A DNA stretch of 64,000 nt. Origin: Streptomyces sp. SID13726 (GTDB taxonomy: Bacteria > Actinomycetota > Actinomycetes > Streptomycetales > Streptomycetaceae). Shown one piece after another: positions 14,885 through 23,178 of the stretch. Under the pieces are notes generated by a model. That model did not search any database and was not told the origin of the DNA. It was given only the letters and a program-made list of their open reading frames with translations. Every line of letters begins with the position of its first letter. Positions within the stretch are counted from its first letter, which is position 1. The DNA is taken from NCBI RefSeq assembly GCF_010548375.1, contig NZ_JAAGLY010000001.1:186001-250000 (forward strand). Reading direction: 5' to 3'. The translations under genes and the position numbers were made by a program.

Positions 14885-17641
14885 TCAGCCTGCTGTGCGC
14901 AGGAGTTCGGAGAGGGTGAGGCGCGAGGTCACGTCGAGCTTGCGGTAGATGCGGGAGAGGTGGGTCTCGACCGTGCGGGGGCTGAGGAAGAGGCGCTCGG
15001 CGATCTGCCGGGTGCGCAGGCCGGTCGCCGCCAGTTCGGCGATCTCCCGTTCGCGGTCGCTGAGCAGTCCGAGAGGGTGTGGGGTCCCGTCGCCCTCGGG
15101 CAGTTCGGCCCGCAGCCGGGCGGCCTGCTCCAGGACAAGCCCTGCCGTGGCGGCGCGCGCGACCGCCTCGGCCGTGTCGAGACGGCGGAGGGCGGTGGCC
15201 GGTCCATGGGCCTCGTGGAAGGAACGGGCACCGCTCGTGAGGGTCCAGGCGTACTCCACCGGCATGTCGGCGGACCGGAAGGCCTCGGCGGCGAGGTCGA
15301 AGTGCTTGGCGGCGTCGGGGTGTTGGCCGTCGGCCTGGTGAAGTCGGGCGCGGGCGCACCGTACGTACGCCTCCTGGACCGGCAGTCCGAGCCGTCCCGC
15401 CTCGGTCTCCGCGATCCGGACCAGCCGTCCCGCCTCCTCGCGGTCGCCGCACTCCAGGGTGGCCGTGGCGAGCAGCGCGAGCAGGAAGGGGCGGGAGAAC
15501 GGCCGTACCCGCGGCAGCCGTTCGCCGCCCCCGCTGGTCAGCAGGGTCCGTCGGCACCCGGCGGCGTCACCGGCGAGCAGCCGGGCGTGGGCCAGCAGCC
15601 CGGTCGCCGAGGCAGCCCACCAACCGTGACTGGTGGCGGTGGTGCCGGCCACCTCCTCGACGAGCGCGACGGCCTCCTCGGCGTACGACGTTCCCCGCGC
15701 CCACACCAGAGTCGTCGCGCTGATCGCCTGCGCGAGGGCGATCGCGGGCTCGGCGCCCAAGCTGCGGGCCAGGGCCTCGGCCTCCCGCGCATGCTTCCGG
15801 GAGTCCTCCAGACGGCCGGTCCATTGCTCGGCCATCGCGAGTCCGAGCAACCGGTGCAGCAGGATGGGCCGTTGGGGTCCGGCGTCGACGGTCTCGATAC
15901 CCCGGCTCAGATGGCGGGCCGCGTCCGTGAAGCGCTCCAGATAGAGCTCCGCGCTGCCGAGCAGGGCGAGGGTCTCCGGGGTCCGCCCGGCCAGCGGGTC
16001 CGGCAGGGCGTCGACCAACTGGGCGCAGCGGACCGCCTCGTCCACCGCCTCTTGGAGATCTCCCGCGTGCGTGGCGCACAGGAGGTCGAGCACCCGCAGC
16101 ACCGTGCGGTCCGTGGCGTCGATCGCGTCCGCGTCGGCCGGGGCGCGCAGGGTCTTCCGGAGCAGGTCCTGTGCCTGGTCGTGGGTACCGCGCAGGACAT
16201 GGGTCAGCCCGAACTCGATGATCAGCTCGACCGCTTCACGCGACAACGGATCGGGCAGCAGACCCAGGGCGGCCCCCGTGATGGCCGCCGCCTCGGTGTA
16301 GCGGCCGAGTTGGCGTTCGGCGTTGGCGCAGACGGCGTGGGCCTGGAGCAACTGGCTCTGGGGCAGGGGAGGTTGTGGGGTGCCGAGGAGCTGGTGTGCG
16401 CGGGTGCGGGCTTCGCGTAGCTGTCCGGAGGCGATGAGGGCTCGGCAGTAGGCGAGTTGGAGGTGGGTGCGGGTGGTGGGGTCGGTTGCGGGGAGGGCCT
16501 TAAGGGCGGTGCGCAGCCAGTGGGCGGCGGTGGTGGGGTCGTGGGCCGTGGTTTCCGTGGCGGCTTCGGCGAGGGTGTGGGCGGCGAGGGTGGCGTCGGT
16601 GCCGAGGAGGTGGGTGGCGTGGCGGGCGCGTTGGTGGGGGGTGCGGGTGGTGAGGTCGAGGGCGTCGCGGTGGGCGCGCAGTCGGAAGGCGAGGCTGGTG
16701 CGTTCGTGGGTGATGTGGCCGATGAGGGGGTGGTGGAAGGTGAGTCCGCCGTTCCAGTCGGCGGGGTGGACGAGGTGGGCTGTTTCGAGTTCGGTGAGGG
16801 CGTCGAGCGTGGTGTCGAGGTCGAGGGTGGTGAGGTGGGCGATGTCCTGTGGGCGGAAGGGGTTGCCGAGGACGGCTGCGGCGGAGGCGGTGCGGGTGGC
16901 GGGTGTGGTGAGGGCGTCGAGTTCGGCGATCAGGGGTTTGGCTTCGCGCAGGAGGGCGGGGGTGTCGGGGCCGGGGCGTTCGGGCCAGTGCTCGGGCTGC
17001 CAGCCGGCGGCGGCGAGCAGGCGGAGGTAGCGGGGGTTGCCCTGGGCGGCCGTGCACAGCAGGGCGGGGTCTGCTGTAGCGGGCAGCTGCCATTGCGTGA
17101 GCAGGGCGGTGACCGTGTCCGGGGTGAGGGGTCCGGGTTCGATCCGGGTCACGGTCCCCGCCCGTACCCCGTCCTCCAGTGCTTCGCGCAGTCCGGGCGG
17201 GCTCTGCGCGGGCCGGTGGACCAGGACGAGCAGCAGCGGCTCGGGCACGACCGCGCGCAGCAGTCGTACGAGAAGAGCCGTCGTGTCGGGGTCGCTCCAG
17301 TGCAGGTCGTCGAGGATCAGGACGCACCCGGCGGCCCACTCGCCGGGATGCTCGACCGCTCCGCCCGGGGCGGGGCGTCGGTGCCACGCGTCCCTGAACA
17401 CCTGCAACGCGGTGGTGTTCCCGCGTACGGCGTGTGCCCGCACGAGGGGCAGCCCCCGCGCGGCGGCGATCTCGGCGAGCGCGGTGGCCAGCCGGGTCTT
17501 CCCGATGCCGGGTTCCCCGCTGATCTCGACCACCGCGCCCCGGCCGCCCACCAGGGCTTGGACGGCTCGTGCGAGTGTGGCGAGTTCGGGTTCCCGGCCT
17601 ACCGGGCGCTCTCCGGCAGCCGGTATCGGCACGTCGGTCAT
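14885..17641 (-). CDS. Large LuxR-family (LAL) ATPase regulator
   Basis: A 918-aa protein. N-terminal AAA/STAND-type ATPase: Walker A GEPGIGKT at residues 42-49, Walker B CVLILDDLHWSD about residue 107. A long helical, TPR-like middle (about 330-840) follows. The C-terminal LuxR HTH (about 855-918) reads LSDREREIAELAATGLRTRQIAERLF, then SPRTVETHLSRIYRKLDV. This is the MalT/LAL layout; such proteins often activate nearby pathway genes on binding an inducer and ATP. The region 16450-17050 shows strongly repetitive codon use (GTGGTG-type on the plus strand), reflecting Thr/His-rich helices. No clear target adjoins it; the Lrp gene downstream of its promoter is on the same strand. Confidence 0.9.
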   Translation of the reverse strand: MTDVPIPAAGERPVGREPELATLARAVQALVGGRGAVVEISGEPGIGKTRLATALAEIAAARGLPLVRAHAVRGNTTALQVFRDAWHRRPAPGGAVEHPGEWAAGCVLILDDLHWSDPDTTALLVRLLRAVVPEPLLLVLVHRPAQSPPGLREALEDGVRAGTVTRIEPGPLTPDTVTALLTQWQLPATADPALLCTAAQGNPRYLRLLAAAGWQPEHWPERPGPDTPALLREAKPLIAELDALTTPATRTASAAAVLGNPFRPQDIAHLTTLDLDTTLDALTELETAHLVHPADWNGGLTFHHPLIGHITHERTSLAFRLRAHRDALDLTTRTPHQRARHATHLLGTDATLAAHTLAEAATETTAHDPTTAAHWLRTALKALPATDPTTRTHLQLAYCRALIASGQLREARTRAHQLLGTPQPPLPQSQLLQAHAVCANAERQLGRYTEAAAITGAALGLLPDPLSREAVELIIEFGLTHVLRGTHDQAQDLLRKTLRAPADADAIDATDRTVLRVLDLLCATHAGDLQEAVDEAVRCAQLVDALPDPLAGRTPETLALLGSAELYLERFTDAARHLSRGIETVDAGPQRPILLHRLLGLAMAEQWTGRLEDSRKHAREAEALARSLGAEPAIALAQAISATTLVWARGTSYAEEAVALVEEVAGTTATSHGWWAASATGLLAHARLLAGDAAGCRRTLLTSGGGERLPRVRPFSRPFLLALLATATLECGDREEAGRLVRIAETEAGRLGLPVQEAYVRCARARLHQADGQHPDAAKHFDLAAEAFRSADMPVEYAWTLTSGARSFHEAHGPATALRRLDTAEAVARAATAGLVLEQAARLRAELPEGDGTPHPLGLLSDREREIAELAATGLRTRQIAERLFLSPRTVETHLSRIYRKLDVTSRLTLSELLRTAG

Positions 17642-17755
17642 GAGCGCCGTTCTCCCTCTCCCAGGGCCATGTCACAGCAACCATACAGAAGCAGGACAGG
17701 AGGCTCGACTTTCGTTATGGAAGCAAAGCGCGTGCTCAGGTAGTGATTCCAAAAG

Positions 17756-18214
17756 TCAGGGGATGTCCCAGTCGAACCGGTGGACGTGGATGCCGAAGTA
17801 GGGGAAGGACTCCACGGCGCGTACCCCGGGGATGGCGCGGACCCTGTCGTTGATGATCTCGGACAGCTCGTCCATGCTCCGGCAGACGACCTCCGCGAAG
17901 AGGTCGTGGGCGCCCGCCGTGGCCACGAGGTAGATCACGCTGTCGATGCGCTCCAGGGTGTCGATGATGTCCCGGAGGCCATGGTCCACCTTGATGCCGA
18001 GCAGGGCCATGACGGGCAGTCCCAGTTTCAGCGGGTCCGTGATCGCGGCGAACTCCAGCAGTCCGCTCTCCGTCAGGCGCTGCACCCGTGCCCGTACGGC
18101 CGGTGCGGTCAGCCCCACCTCGCGGCCCAGGTCGGCGTACGACGTGCGGGCGTCCTGCTGGAGCCGGCGGATCAGTACCTTGTCGACCGCGTCCAGCTCG
18201 ATACGGGCCGTCAT
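17756..18214 (-). CDS. Lrp/AsnC-family regulator
   Basis: A 152-aa protein: HTH at about residues 1-60 (IELDAVDKVLIRRLQQDAR, then YADLGREVGLTAPAVRARVQRL) and a RAM/AsnC ligand-binding domain from about 65 to the end (MALLGIKVDHGLRDIIDTL). Length and layout are those of Lrp-type regulators that respond to amino acids or other small effectors. The ATG at 18214 is preceded by GAGGAGTGAGG. Its neighbours give no obvious target: the LAL gene starts 115 bp downstream of its stop. Confidence 0.9.
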   Translation of the reverse strand: MTARIELDAVDKVLIRRLQQDARTSYADLGREVGLTAPAVRARVQRLTESGLLEFAAITDPLKLGLPVMALLGIKVDHGLRDIIDTLERIDSVIYLVATAGAHDLFAEVVCRSMDELSEIINDRVRAIPGVRAVESFPYFGIHVHRFDWDIP

Positions 18215-18359
18215 ACGAACCTCACTCCTCGCCCCGGGTGTCCGGACGTGACCGTAGCAACCGGATCATCGCCGGGCCGTAGGCGCGGCGGTCACGGAGG
18301 GGAGCGGAGACGGTCATGGGCGCTGTTCCGGCGTCCGATCGCCGGGGCCCCGAACTCGT

Positions 18360-18977
18360 CTACGACCGGACCGGACCGGGCCCCGGCGCCCCCACCACCC
18401 GCCGCACCAGCTCCCTCCACGTGGCCTGGAGCCGTGCGGTCGGGACCCGGAGTTCGTCACGCAGGTGGTCCACGGTCTCGAAGTTGGTGAAGACGAGCAG
18501 GGCGTGGGCGAGCATGTCGGTGTCGCCCTCGACCCCCGCCTCCCGCAGCAGAGCGGCGACATGCCGGTGGAAGGCGCGGCCGACGTCCGAGCCGTGCCGC
18601 CGTTTGCAGGGGACCTCGCGGGCCAGCGCGGCACCCAGGTCCGCCTCGTCGGCGATGCGGCCGATCAGGGCACAGCCGAACGCGGTCAGCCGTTCCCGGG
18701 CCGGTGCGCCCGGTCCGAGCGGCGGGGGACCGCAGGTGTACGCGTCGTGGAAGTCGCCCTCGGCGTCGTGGAGGAGGGCCAGCAGAAGTCCGTCGCGGTC
18801 GCCGAAGCACCGGAACAGGGTGGCCTTTCCGACCCCGGCCGCCCGCGCGATCTCGTGTGTCGTCACGTGCTCGGCTCCCCGGTCGGCCACCAGTTCAGCG
18901 GCGGCCGCCAGGAGCCGGGCACGGTTGCGGGCGGCGTCGGCCCGCTCCCCGGCAGGGTCGCCCGGGCCCGGGTTCAC
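18360..18977 (-). CDS. TetR-family regulator coupled to the Rieske gene
   Basis: A 205-aa protein starting at a GTG (VNPGPGDPAGERADAARNR) that overlaps the stop of the Rieske ferredoxin gene by 4 bp (GTGA). HTH: ARLLAAAAELVADRGAEHV, then HEIARAAGVGKATLFRCFGDRDGLL. The remainder is a TetR ligand domain with the mid-part CGPPPLGPGAPARERL. The frame is open further upstream but this would lie inside the Rieske gene in the wrong frame. Coupling with the redox protein suggests it controls the same operon. Confidence 0.87.
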   Translation of the reverse strand: MNPGPGDPAGERADAARNRARLLAAAAELVADRGAEHVTTHEIARAAGVGKATLFRCFGDRDGLLLALLHDAEGDFHDAYTCGPPPLGPGAPARERLTAFGCALIGRIADEADLGAALAREVPCKRRHGSDVGRAFHRHVAALLREAGVEGDTDMLAHALLVFTNFETVDHLRDELRVPTARLQATWRELVRRVVGAPGPGPVRS

Positions 18978-19306
18978 CGCCGGCTCCGGGGCACGCCATG
19001 GACGTACACGCGACCGTCCTCGATCTGCACCGGGTACACGGGGACGGGCCGGGTCGCGGGCGGGTCGAGGGGAGCCCCGGTGCGCAGGTCGAAGCGGGAG
19101 CCGTGCAGCCAGCACTCGACGGTGCAGCCCGCCACCTCGCCCTCGGAGAGCGAGACGGCGCTGTGCGAGCACACGTCGTGGATCGCGAACACCTGCTTCT
19201 CGGCCAGGACGAGCGTGACGGGCACCCCCTCCGCCTCGAACCGCCGTGGCACGCCCTCCTCCAGCACCTCGGACCGGCACAGGTACGTGTAGCCCTCGCT
19301 CGGCAT
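18974..19306 (-). CDS. Small Rieske-type [2Fe-2S] ferredoxin
   Basis: A 110-aa single-domain Rieske protein. Cluster ligands are C-x-H in VCSHSAV and C-x2-H in CWLHG, 16 residues apart, followed by RFDLRTGAPL and PVPVYPVQIEDGRVYV, as in BphF/NirD-like ferredoxins. It probably supplies electrons to an oxygenase or nitrite-reductase-like partner encoded elsewhere; no oxygenase is nearby. It overlaps the downstream TetR gene. No signal peptide or membrane anchor: cytoplasmic. Confidence 0.9.
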   Translation of the reverse strand: MPSEGYTYLCRSEVLEEGVPRRFEAEGVPVTLVLAEKQVFAIHDVCSHSAVSLSEGEVAGCTVECWLHGSRFDLRTGAPLDPPATRPVPVYPVQIEDGRVYVHGVPRSRR

Positions 19307-19411
19307 CGCTCTCCTCGCGTGATCGTGACCGTCCGCCCACGCTAGCGACGCGCCCCGCGCCGAACACCGGCCCCGAGCCCGAACCGGACTCGGCCCATCG
19401 ACCTAGGGCCT

Positions 19412-19442
19412 GTGTGGTGTTGGTGGTGCGAGCCCACCACAC
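19412..19442. terminator. Hairpin downstream of the ABC exporter operon
   Basis: GTGTGGTG (19412-19419) and CACCACAC (19435-19442) form 8-bp perfect arms around a 15-nt loop. It lies 57 bp beyond the permease stop (minus strand) and 106 bp upstream of the Rieske start, so it may terminate the exporter operon or be an operator for the Rieske/TetR operon. No T run. Confidence 0.35.
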
Positions 19443-19498
19443 GGTGACCTCTCGATACGCCCGAGTTGTCCGGGCTCCCGCACAGACCGGGGCGGGTC

Positions 19499-20485
19499 TC
19501 AGGTGAGGCGCTTACGGCCCCAGAGGAAGAGGAACACCGTGACGGCGGCCGTCAGGGCCAGCAGGATCGACGCGCCGAACCACTGGATGCCGTTCATCTG
19601 GGAGACCGGCAGGTAGTCGACCGACCAGCCGACGACATCGGCCTTCTTCATGCACAGGTCATGCGCCTGTTCCGTCTGCACTTCATTGCAGGTGCTCCAG
19701 CCGAGGAGCTTCCCGTCGCCGGTGATGTAGGGAGGGTTCGACCAGTTCACCTGGTGCGCGCCTGGGGGCAGCGTCGGCATCACGTGCTGGAACGAGACGC
19801 CCTTGTTCGTCGTGATCGTGGCGACGTCGGCGAGCGACAGCAGGAAGTGGGCCAGGAAGTGCGACCAGACAATCTGGACGACGACGGTGAAACCGAGGGT
19901 GACCGCCATGGCCGCCAGCGTGCGGCGCAGCATCACGCCGATCGCCACCCCGCCGAAGACGGAGAGGAGGGCGAGGGCGACGGGCACGGGTCCCGTGTTG
20001 TTGAAGACGGGTCCGGAGGTCCACGCCGAGCCCGTGGACTCGTCGTAGAGGTTCCACCACCACCCGAACCCGACCGACAGTGCGACCGTGCTCACCACGA
20101 CCACCAGCGCGGTCAGGGCCAGTTTCGTGGTCAGCCAGCGGGTCCGGCTCACGGACTGGGTGACGACCAGCTTGGCGGTGCCGTTCTCCAGGTCGCCGGC
20201 GAACAGCGGGGCACCGAGGAAGACACCGAGCAGGACCGGCATCAGCCGGAGTCCCGTGGACGTGGCGTCGTACCCGGCGGTATGCAGCTGGGAGCGCTGG
20301 AAGACGATGAACGCCACGGCGAGCGCGGAGGCGCCGAGGACGGTCCGGAACGCGGCCCGGTGCTGGTGCCAGACCAGCCAGGTCATGCCCTTGAAGGGCT
20401 GGGGGAGTCGGGGGAGTCGGCCGGTGCCCGTGGTGCCCGGGGCCGTGGACCTGGTCGTCGTCGAGGTGCTGGCGAGAGAGCTCAT
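19499..20485 (-). CDS. ABC exporter permease subunit
   Basis: A 328-aa membrane protein (ATG overlaps the ATPase stop by 4 bp). After a Ser/Thr-rich N-terminus, WHQHRAAFRTVLGASALAVAFIVF begins the first of six membrane segments. The motif LFAGDLENGTAKLVVTQSVSRTRWL is typical of ABC-2 type permeases without a nucleotide-binding domain. A large extracellular loop (about 215-290) carries two Cys (STCNEVQTEQAHDLC) that could pair. It acts with the upstream ATPase; the substrate is unknown (YtrA-regulated exporters often respond to cell-wall stress). Confidence 0.88.
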   Translation of the reverse strand: MSSLASTSTTTRSTAPGTTGTGRLPRLPQPFKGMTWLVWHQHRAAFRTVLGASALAVAFIVFQRSQLHTAGYDATSTGLRLMPVLLGVFLGAPLFAGDLENGTAKLVVTQSVSRTRWLTTKLALTALVVVVSTVALSVGFGWWWNLYDESTGSAWTSGPVFNNTGPVPVALALLSVFGGVAIGVMLRRTLAAMAVTLGFTVVVQIVWSHFLAHFLLSLADVATITTNKGVSFQHVMPTLPPGAHQVNWSNPPYITGDGKLLGWSTCNEVQTEQAHDLCMKKADVVGWSVDYLPVSQMNGIQWFGASILLALTAAVTVFLFLWGRKRLT

Positions 20486-21423
20486 GCTGCCACCGTCCGG
20501 GTGTTGTACGCCTGGTCGTGGACCTGGGCGGTGGGGGTGATCAGAGAGGGTGCGTCGGGTGAGCGGAGATAGGCGAGCAGGAGTTCTTCCATGCTCGGGC
20601 TGTCCGTCTCCCAGGGGCCGGTGGCCGGGCTGTCGGGGCGGATCAGGGCGGTGAACTGCCGTCCGCTGATCCGGGACTCGACGAGGGGGTGGTGCGCGAG
20701 GGAGGCGGGCAGGCCCTCGCCTTCCTTGGTGCCGGTGACCATGGTGTGTACGGACAGCAGCTCGTCCACGTCGCCGGCGAGGCGTACTCCGCCGTCGGCG
20801 AGGACGACGAGGTAGTCGCACACGTTCTCCAGTTCGGCCAGGACGTGGGTGGACATCAGGACGGTGGTGCCGTGCTCGGCGGCCTCGGCGAGGAGGGTGC
20901 CCATCAGTTCCTGGCGCGCGACCGGGTCGAGGTCCGACATCGGCTCGTCGAGCAGCAGCAGGTCGGGGTGCTTGCCGAGGGCGAGGGCGAGGGCGACGCG
21001 GGTGCGCTGGCCGCCGGAGAGGCTGCCGACCTTCGCGTCGAAGGGCACATTGCCCGCGCGGACGATGCCCTCGGCGGCGCGCTGGTCCCAGCCGGGGTTC
21101 AGTTCCTGCCCCATCCGCAGGGTCTCGGCCACGGTGAACCGGCGGAACAGGGGCTTCTCCTGGGCGAGGAACGAGGTGCGCCCCGGGTCCACCGAGCCCG
21201 GTGCCGCGCCGAACACGCTGAGCCTGCCCTCCGTCGGCTCCAGGACGTGGGCCATGATGCTCAGCAGCGTGGTCTTGCCCGCCCCGTTGGGGCCGACCAG
21301 CCCGCAGATCCGTCCCGCCGGGAGCCGGAAGGAACAGTCCTTCAGCACCCACCCCCGCCGGTAGCGCATCCCCAGGCCGTGCGCCTCAAGCGCCGGTTCC
21401 CCCGCGTACATGCCGTCACTCAC
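20482..21423 (-). CDS. ABC exporter ATP-binding protein
   Basis: A 313-aa ATPase. Walker A GPNGAGKTT, Q-loop in FLAQEKPLFRR, signature LSGGQRTRVALALAL, Walker B LLLLDEPMSDLDP, and H-loop MSTHVLAEL are all intact. I selected the GTG at 21423 because AGGAG lies five bases upstream; an ATG at 21411 is the alternative. It overlaps the GntR gene by 8 bp and the permease by 4 bp, so all three are one operon. The C-terminal 80 residues are a divergent extension ending MEELLLAYLRSPD, seen in DUF4162-like exporters. Confidence 0.9.
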   Translation of the reverse strand: MSDGMYAGEPALEAHGLGMRYRRGWVLKDCSFRLPAGRICGLVGPNGAGKTTLLSIMAHVLEPTEGRLSVFGAAPGSVDPGRTSFLAQEKPLFRRFTVAETLRMGQELNPGWDQRAAEGIVRAGNVPFDAKVGSLSGGQRTRVALALALGKHPDLLLLDEPMSDLDPVARQELMGTLLAEAAEHGTTVLMSTHVLAELENVCDYLVVLADGGVRLAGDVDELLSVHTMVTGTKEGEGLPASLAHHPLVESRISGRQFTALIRPDSPATGPWETDSPSMEELLLAYLRSPDAPSLITPTAQVHDQAYNTRTVAA

Positions 21424-21838
21424 CAGTGCTCCTAGTTGTCGTGGCCGCCGTCTCCGTACCGGCGGCGTACTGCTTCGCCATGGCCGAGGCGACCAACGCG
21501 GCCACGTCCTCCTGCTCCAGACCCGCCTCGGCCGCCCGGGACACCCACGCCACCAGCTCCCCGTACAGCGGTGAGTCGGTGCTCGCCGAGGGGCGGGCCA
21601 GTGTGCGGCGTACGAACGTGCCCTGGCCGGGGCGCGGTTCGACCAGGCCCTCACGCTCCAGCTCGCGGTACGCCTTGAGGGTGGTGTTCGGGTTGACCGC
21701 GCTGACCTCGGCGACGTCCTTGGCGGTCGGCAGCCGGTCGCCCGGCACCAGTACGCCGAGCCGCAGGGCCTGCTTGGTCTGCTGCACGATCTGCTGGAAG
21801 GCGGGGACTCCGCTCCGCCTGTTGATACGGAACTCCAT
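21416..21838 (-). CDS. GntR-family regulator, YtrA type
   Basis: A 140-aa protein starting MEFRINRRSGVPAFQQIVQQTKQAL. Winged HTH at about residues 10-75: LRLGVLVPGDRLPTAKDVAEVSAVNPNTTLKAYRELEREG, in the usual GntR order. The short C-terminal helical part (about 60 residues) marks the YtrA subfamily that controls ABC transporters. A start five codons upstream (GTG/ATG at 21853) is possible; the chosen ATG aligns with the usual M-x-EFRI start of the family. First gene of the exporter operon and likely its autorepressor. Confidence 0.9.
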   Translation of the reverse strand: MEFRINRRSGVPAFQQIVQQTKQALRLGVLVPGDRLPTAKDVAEVSAVNPNTTLKAYRELEREGLVEPRPGQGTFVRRTLARPSASTDSPLYGELVAWVSRAAEAGLEQEDVAALVASAMAKQYAAGTETAATTTRSTGE

Positions 21839-21855
21839 GATCGCCACCACCATTT

Positions 21856-21906
21856 CACTACTCGATTAGTGGAATGATGATGGAGGGGTGCGCGGATGGT
21901 TGTCAA
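21856..21906 (-). promoter_or_regulatory. Promoter and operator of the GntR-ABC operon
   Basis: On the minus strand a TTGACA (-35, 21906-21901) is followed after about 18 bp by CATCAT, a weak -10. Between this and the start codon lies CACTA-ATCGAG-TAGTG (21871-21856), a palindrome with 5-bp arms. The position, immediately downstream of the promoter, suits autorepression by the GntR protein. Confidence 0.5.
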
Positions 21907-22245
21907 CAGTGATCGGAGGGGCTTTGTGGACAGGGTTTCGGCCGCCGAGCGCGGCCCTCCGTCACGTCGGCGTCCACTTCGACGCCGTATGCGTCGCGGG
22001 GATGCGTGCGTTGACCTGGCCGTTGAAGCAGGAGTCGGCGCCGACGCCCGAAGTGCCGTTCGTGGAGGCGGGGTTGGTGCAGGATCGCTGCGTGAAGCGG
22101 CGGGTTTGAGGGGCATCCGCCCCGGCGGATCTCCTTCTCGCTGCCGAGCGGGCCGAACTTGTCGAAGGTGGACGCCCAGTCTGGGAAACGGTCCAGTACC
22201 TCCTCGGTCCGGTCCAGAAGAGCGGGCCTTGAAGGGGATCGGCGA
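21907..22245 (-). other. Gap with short coding-like fragments, no intact gene
   Basis: No start-to-stop gene fits here. On the minus strand two short stretches have coding-like third-position GC. One (about 22175-22207) reads EEVLDRFPDW, resembling the end of cytochrome P450 proteins. The other (about 21980-22100) reads CTNPASTNGTSGVG, then ADSCFNGQVNARIP, and stops at TGA. They are in different frames and lack starts, so they may be gene debris; the family calls are tentative. Confidence 0.25.
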
Positions 22246-22292
22246 TTAAGGAACGATTGTTCTTGACTGGTCGTTCCTTAACTGCCTACTGT
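22246..22292 (+). promoter_or_regulatory. TetR operator over a likely leaderless promoter
   Basis: TTAAGGAACGA (22246-22256) and TCGTTCCTTAA (22271-22281) are perfect 11-bp inverted arms separated by 14 bp. They enclose a -35 TTGACT (22263-22268), and TACTGT (22287-22292) is a fitting -10 at 18 bp. Transcription would begin at or next to the ATG at 22300, i.e. a leaderless mRNA. This is a textbook arrangement for autorepression by the TetR protein that follows. Confidence 0.6.
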
Positions 22293-22299
22293 GGTGGTC

Positions 22300-22800
22300 A
22301 TGGGCAGGCCAAGAGCATTCGACGAGGACGAAGCGGTGCGTGCCGCTGTGGACCTGTTCGGTGGACGTGCGTATGACGGTGTGTCCGTCGACGATCTCGT
22401 CAGCCACCTCGGCGTGCACCGCAACAGCCTGTACAAGACGTTCGGCAGCAAGCGCGGCCTCTACCTGATCGCTCTGCGCCGCCATCTCACCGACGACGTC
22501 CGCCCTTTGCTCGACGCCCTCGCCGGCGCGTCGGATGCCGCGGCGGCGCTGCGGCTCGTCACGTCGGCCGACCTCCGCCTGCTGCTGCTCGCGGCGATCG
22601 AACGCGCACCGGCCGACGCGGAGGTCGCCTCCGAGGTGAAGGCCGCGTTGGCCGCCCTCGACCAGGCGATCGCCGACGCCCTCGGCGTTCCCGCCGACCT
22701 GGCCGCCGCCCTCACCGCCGCCGCGCTGGGCATCCTCCTGCGCGGCAACCCCGACAACGCCACCACCGCGCTGGCCCGACACCTCGACCCACTCCCCTGA
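22300..22800 (+). CDS. TetR-family regulator
   Basis: A 166-aa protein starting MGRPRAFDEDEAVRAAVDLFGGRAYDG. HTH: VSVDDLVSHLGVHRNSLYKTFGSKRGLYLIAL. The MGRPRAFDE start is the hallmark of one common TetR clade, so the ATG at 22300 is preferred over GTG codons at 22291-22296. First gene of a likely three-gene operon with a small PH-like protein (13 bp behind) and a secreted hydrolase. Confidence 0.9.
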   Translation: MGRPRAFDEDEAVRAAVDLFGGRAYDGVSVDDLVSHLGVHRNSLYKTFGSKRGLYLIALRRHLTDDVRPLLDALAGASDAAAALRLVTSADLRLLLLAAIERAPADAEVASEVKAALAALDQAIADALGVPADLAAALTAAALGILLRGNPDNATTALARHLDPLP

Positions 22801-22813
22801 AACGGAGACCGAC

Positions 22814-23167
22814 ATGGCACTGATACGTATCGACGGCGACGACCTCGTCGTCGTGATCGAGGGTCTCGACAAGCTCTGGTCCTTCAAGGGCAGCCTGACC
22901 ATCCCGCTGGCCAACGTCCGTGGCGCGACCGCCGACCCCGGTATCGCCTCCGACCCCAAGGGAATCCGCGCGCCGGGCTCCCACGTACCCCGTGTGATCA
23001 CCGCCGGCACCTTCCACCAGGACGGCGAAAAGGTCTTCTGGGACGTCAGGGATCCGTCGAAGGCGGTCGTGGTCGAACTCGCCGACGAGACGTACTCACG
23101 CCTCGTCCTCCAAGTCGACGACCCCCGCGCGACTGTCGCCCTGGTCGAGAACGCCCTTTCCCGATAG
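22814..23167 (+). CDS. Small PH-like domain protein
   Basis: A 117-aa cytoplasmic protein. The pattern DLVVVIEGLDKLWSFKGSLTIPLANVRGA, then PRVITAGTFHQDGEKVFWDVRDPSKAVVVEL, then YSRLVLQVDDP resembles bacterial PH-like domains, with seven strands and one final helix. This kind of protein occurs often beside hydrolases and regulators in actinobacteria; role unknown. Thirteen bases after the TetR gene and 11 before the hydrolase gene, so it is part of that operon. Confidence 0.8.
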   Translation: MALIRIDGDDLVVVIEGLDKLWSFKGSLTIPLANVRGATADPGIASDPKGIRAPGSHVPRVITAGTFHQDGEKVFWDVRDPSKAVVVELADETYSRLVLQVDDPRATVALVENALSR

Positions 23168-23178
23168 GAGACAGGCCG

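Noticed and set aside
16457..17743. 428-codon plus-strand ORF rich in Gly and Val
   Set aside because: It lies opposite the LAL regulator's Thr/His-rich part and has low-complexity composition; not a gene.
22246..22281. Transposon end or attachment site at the long inverted repeat
   Set aside because: No transposase, integrase or target duplication; its place over a TetR promoter fits an operator.
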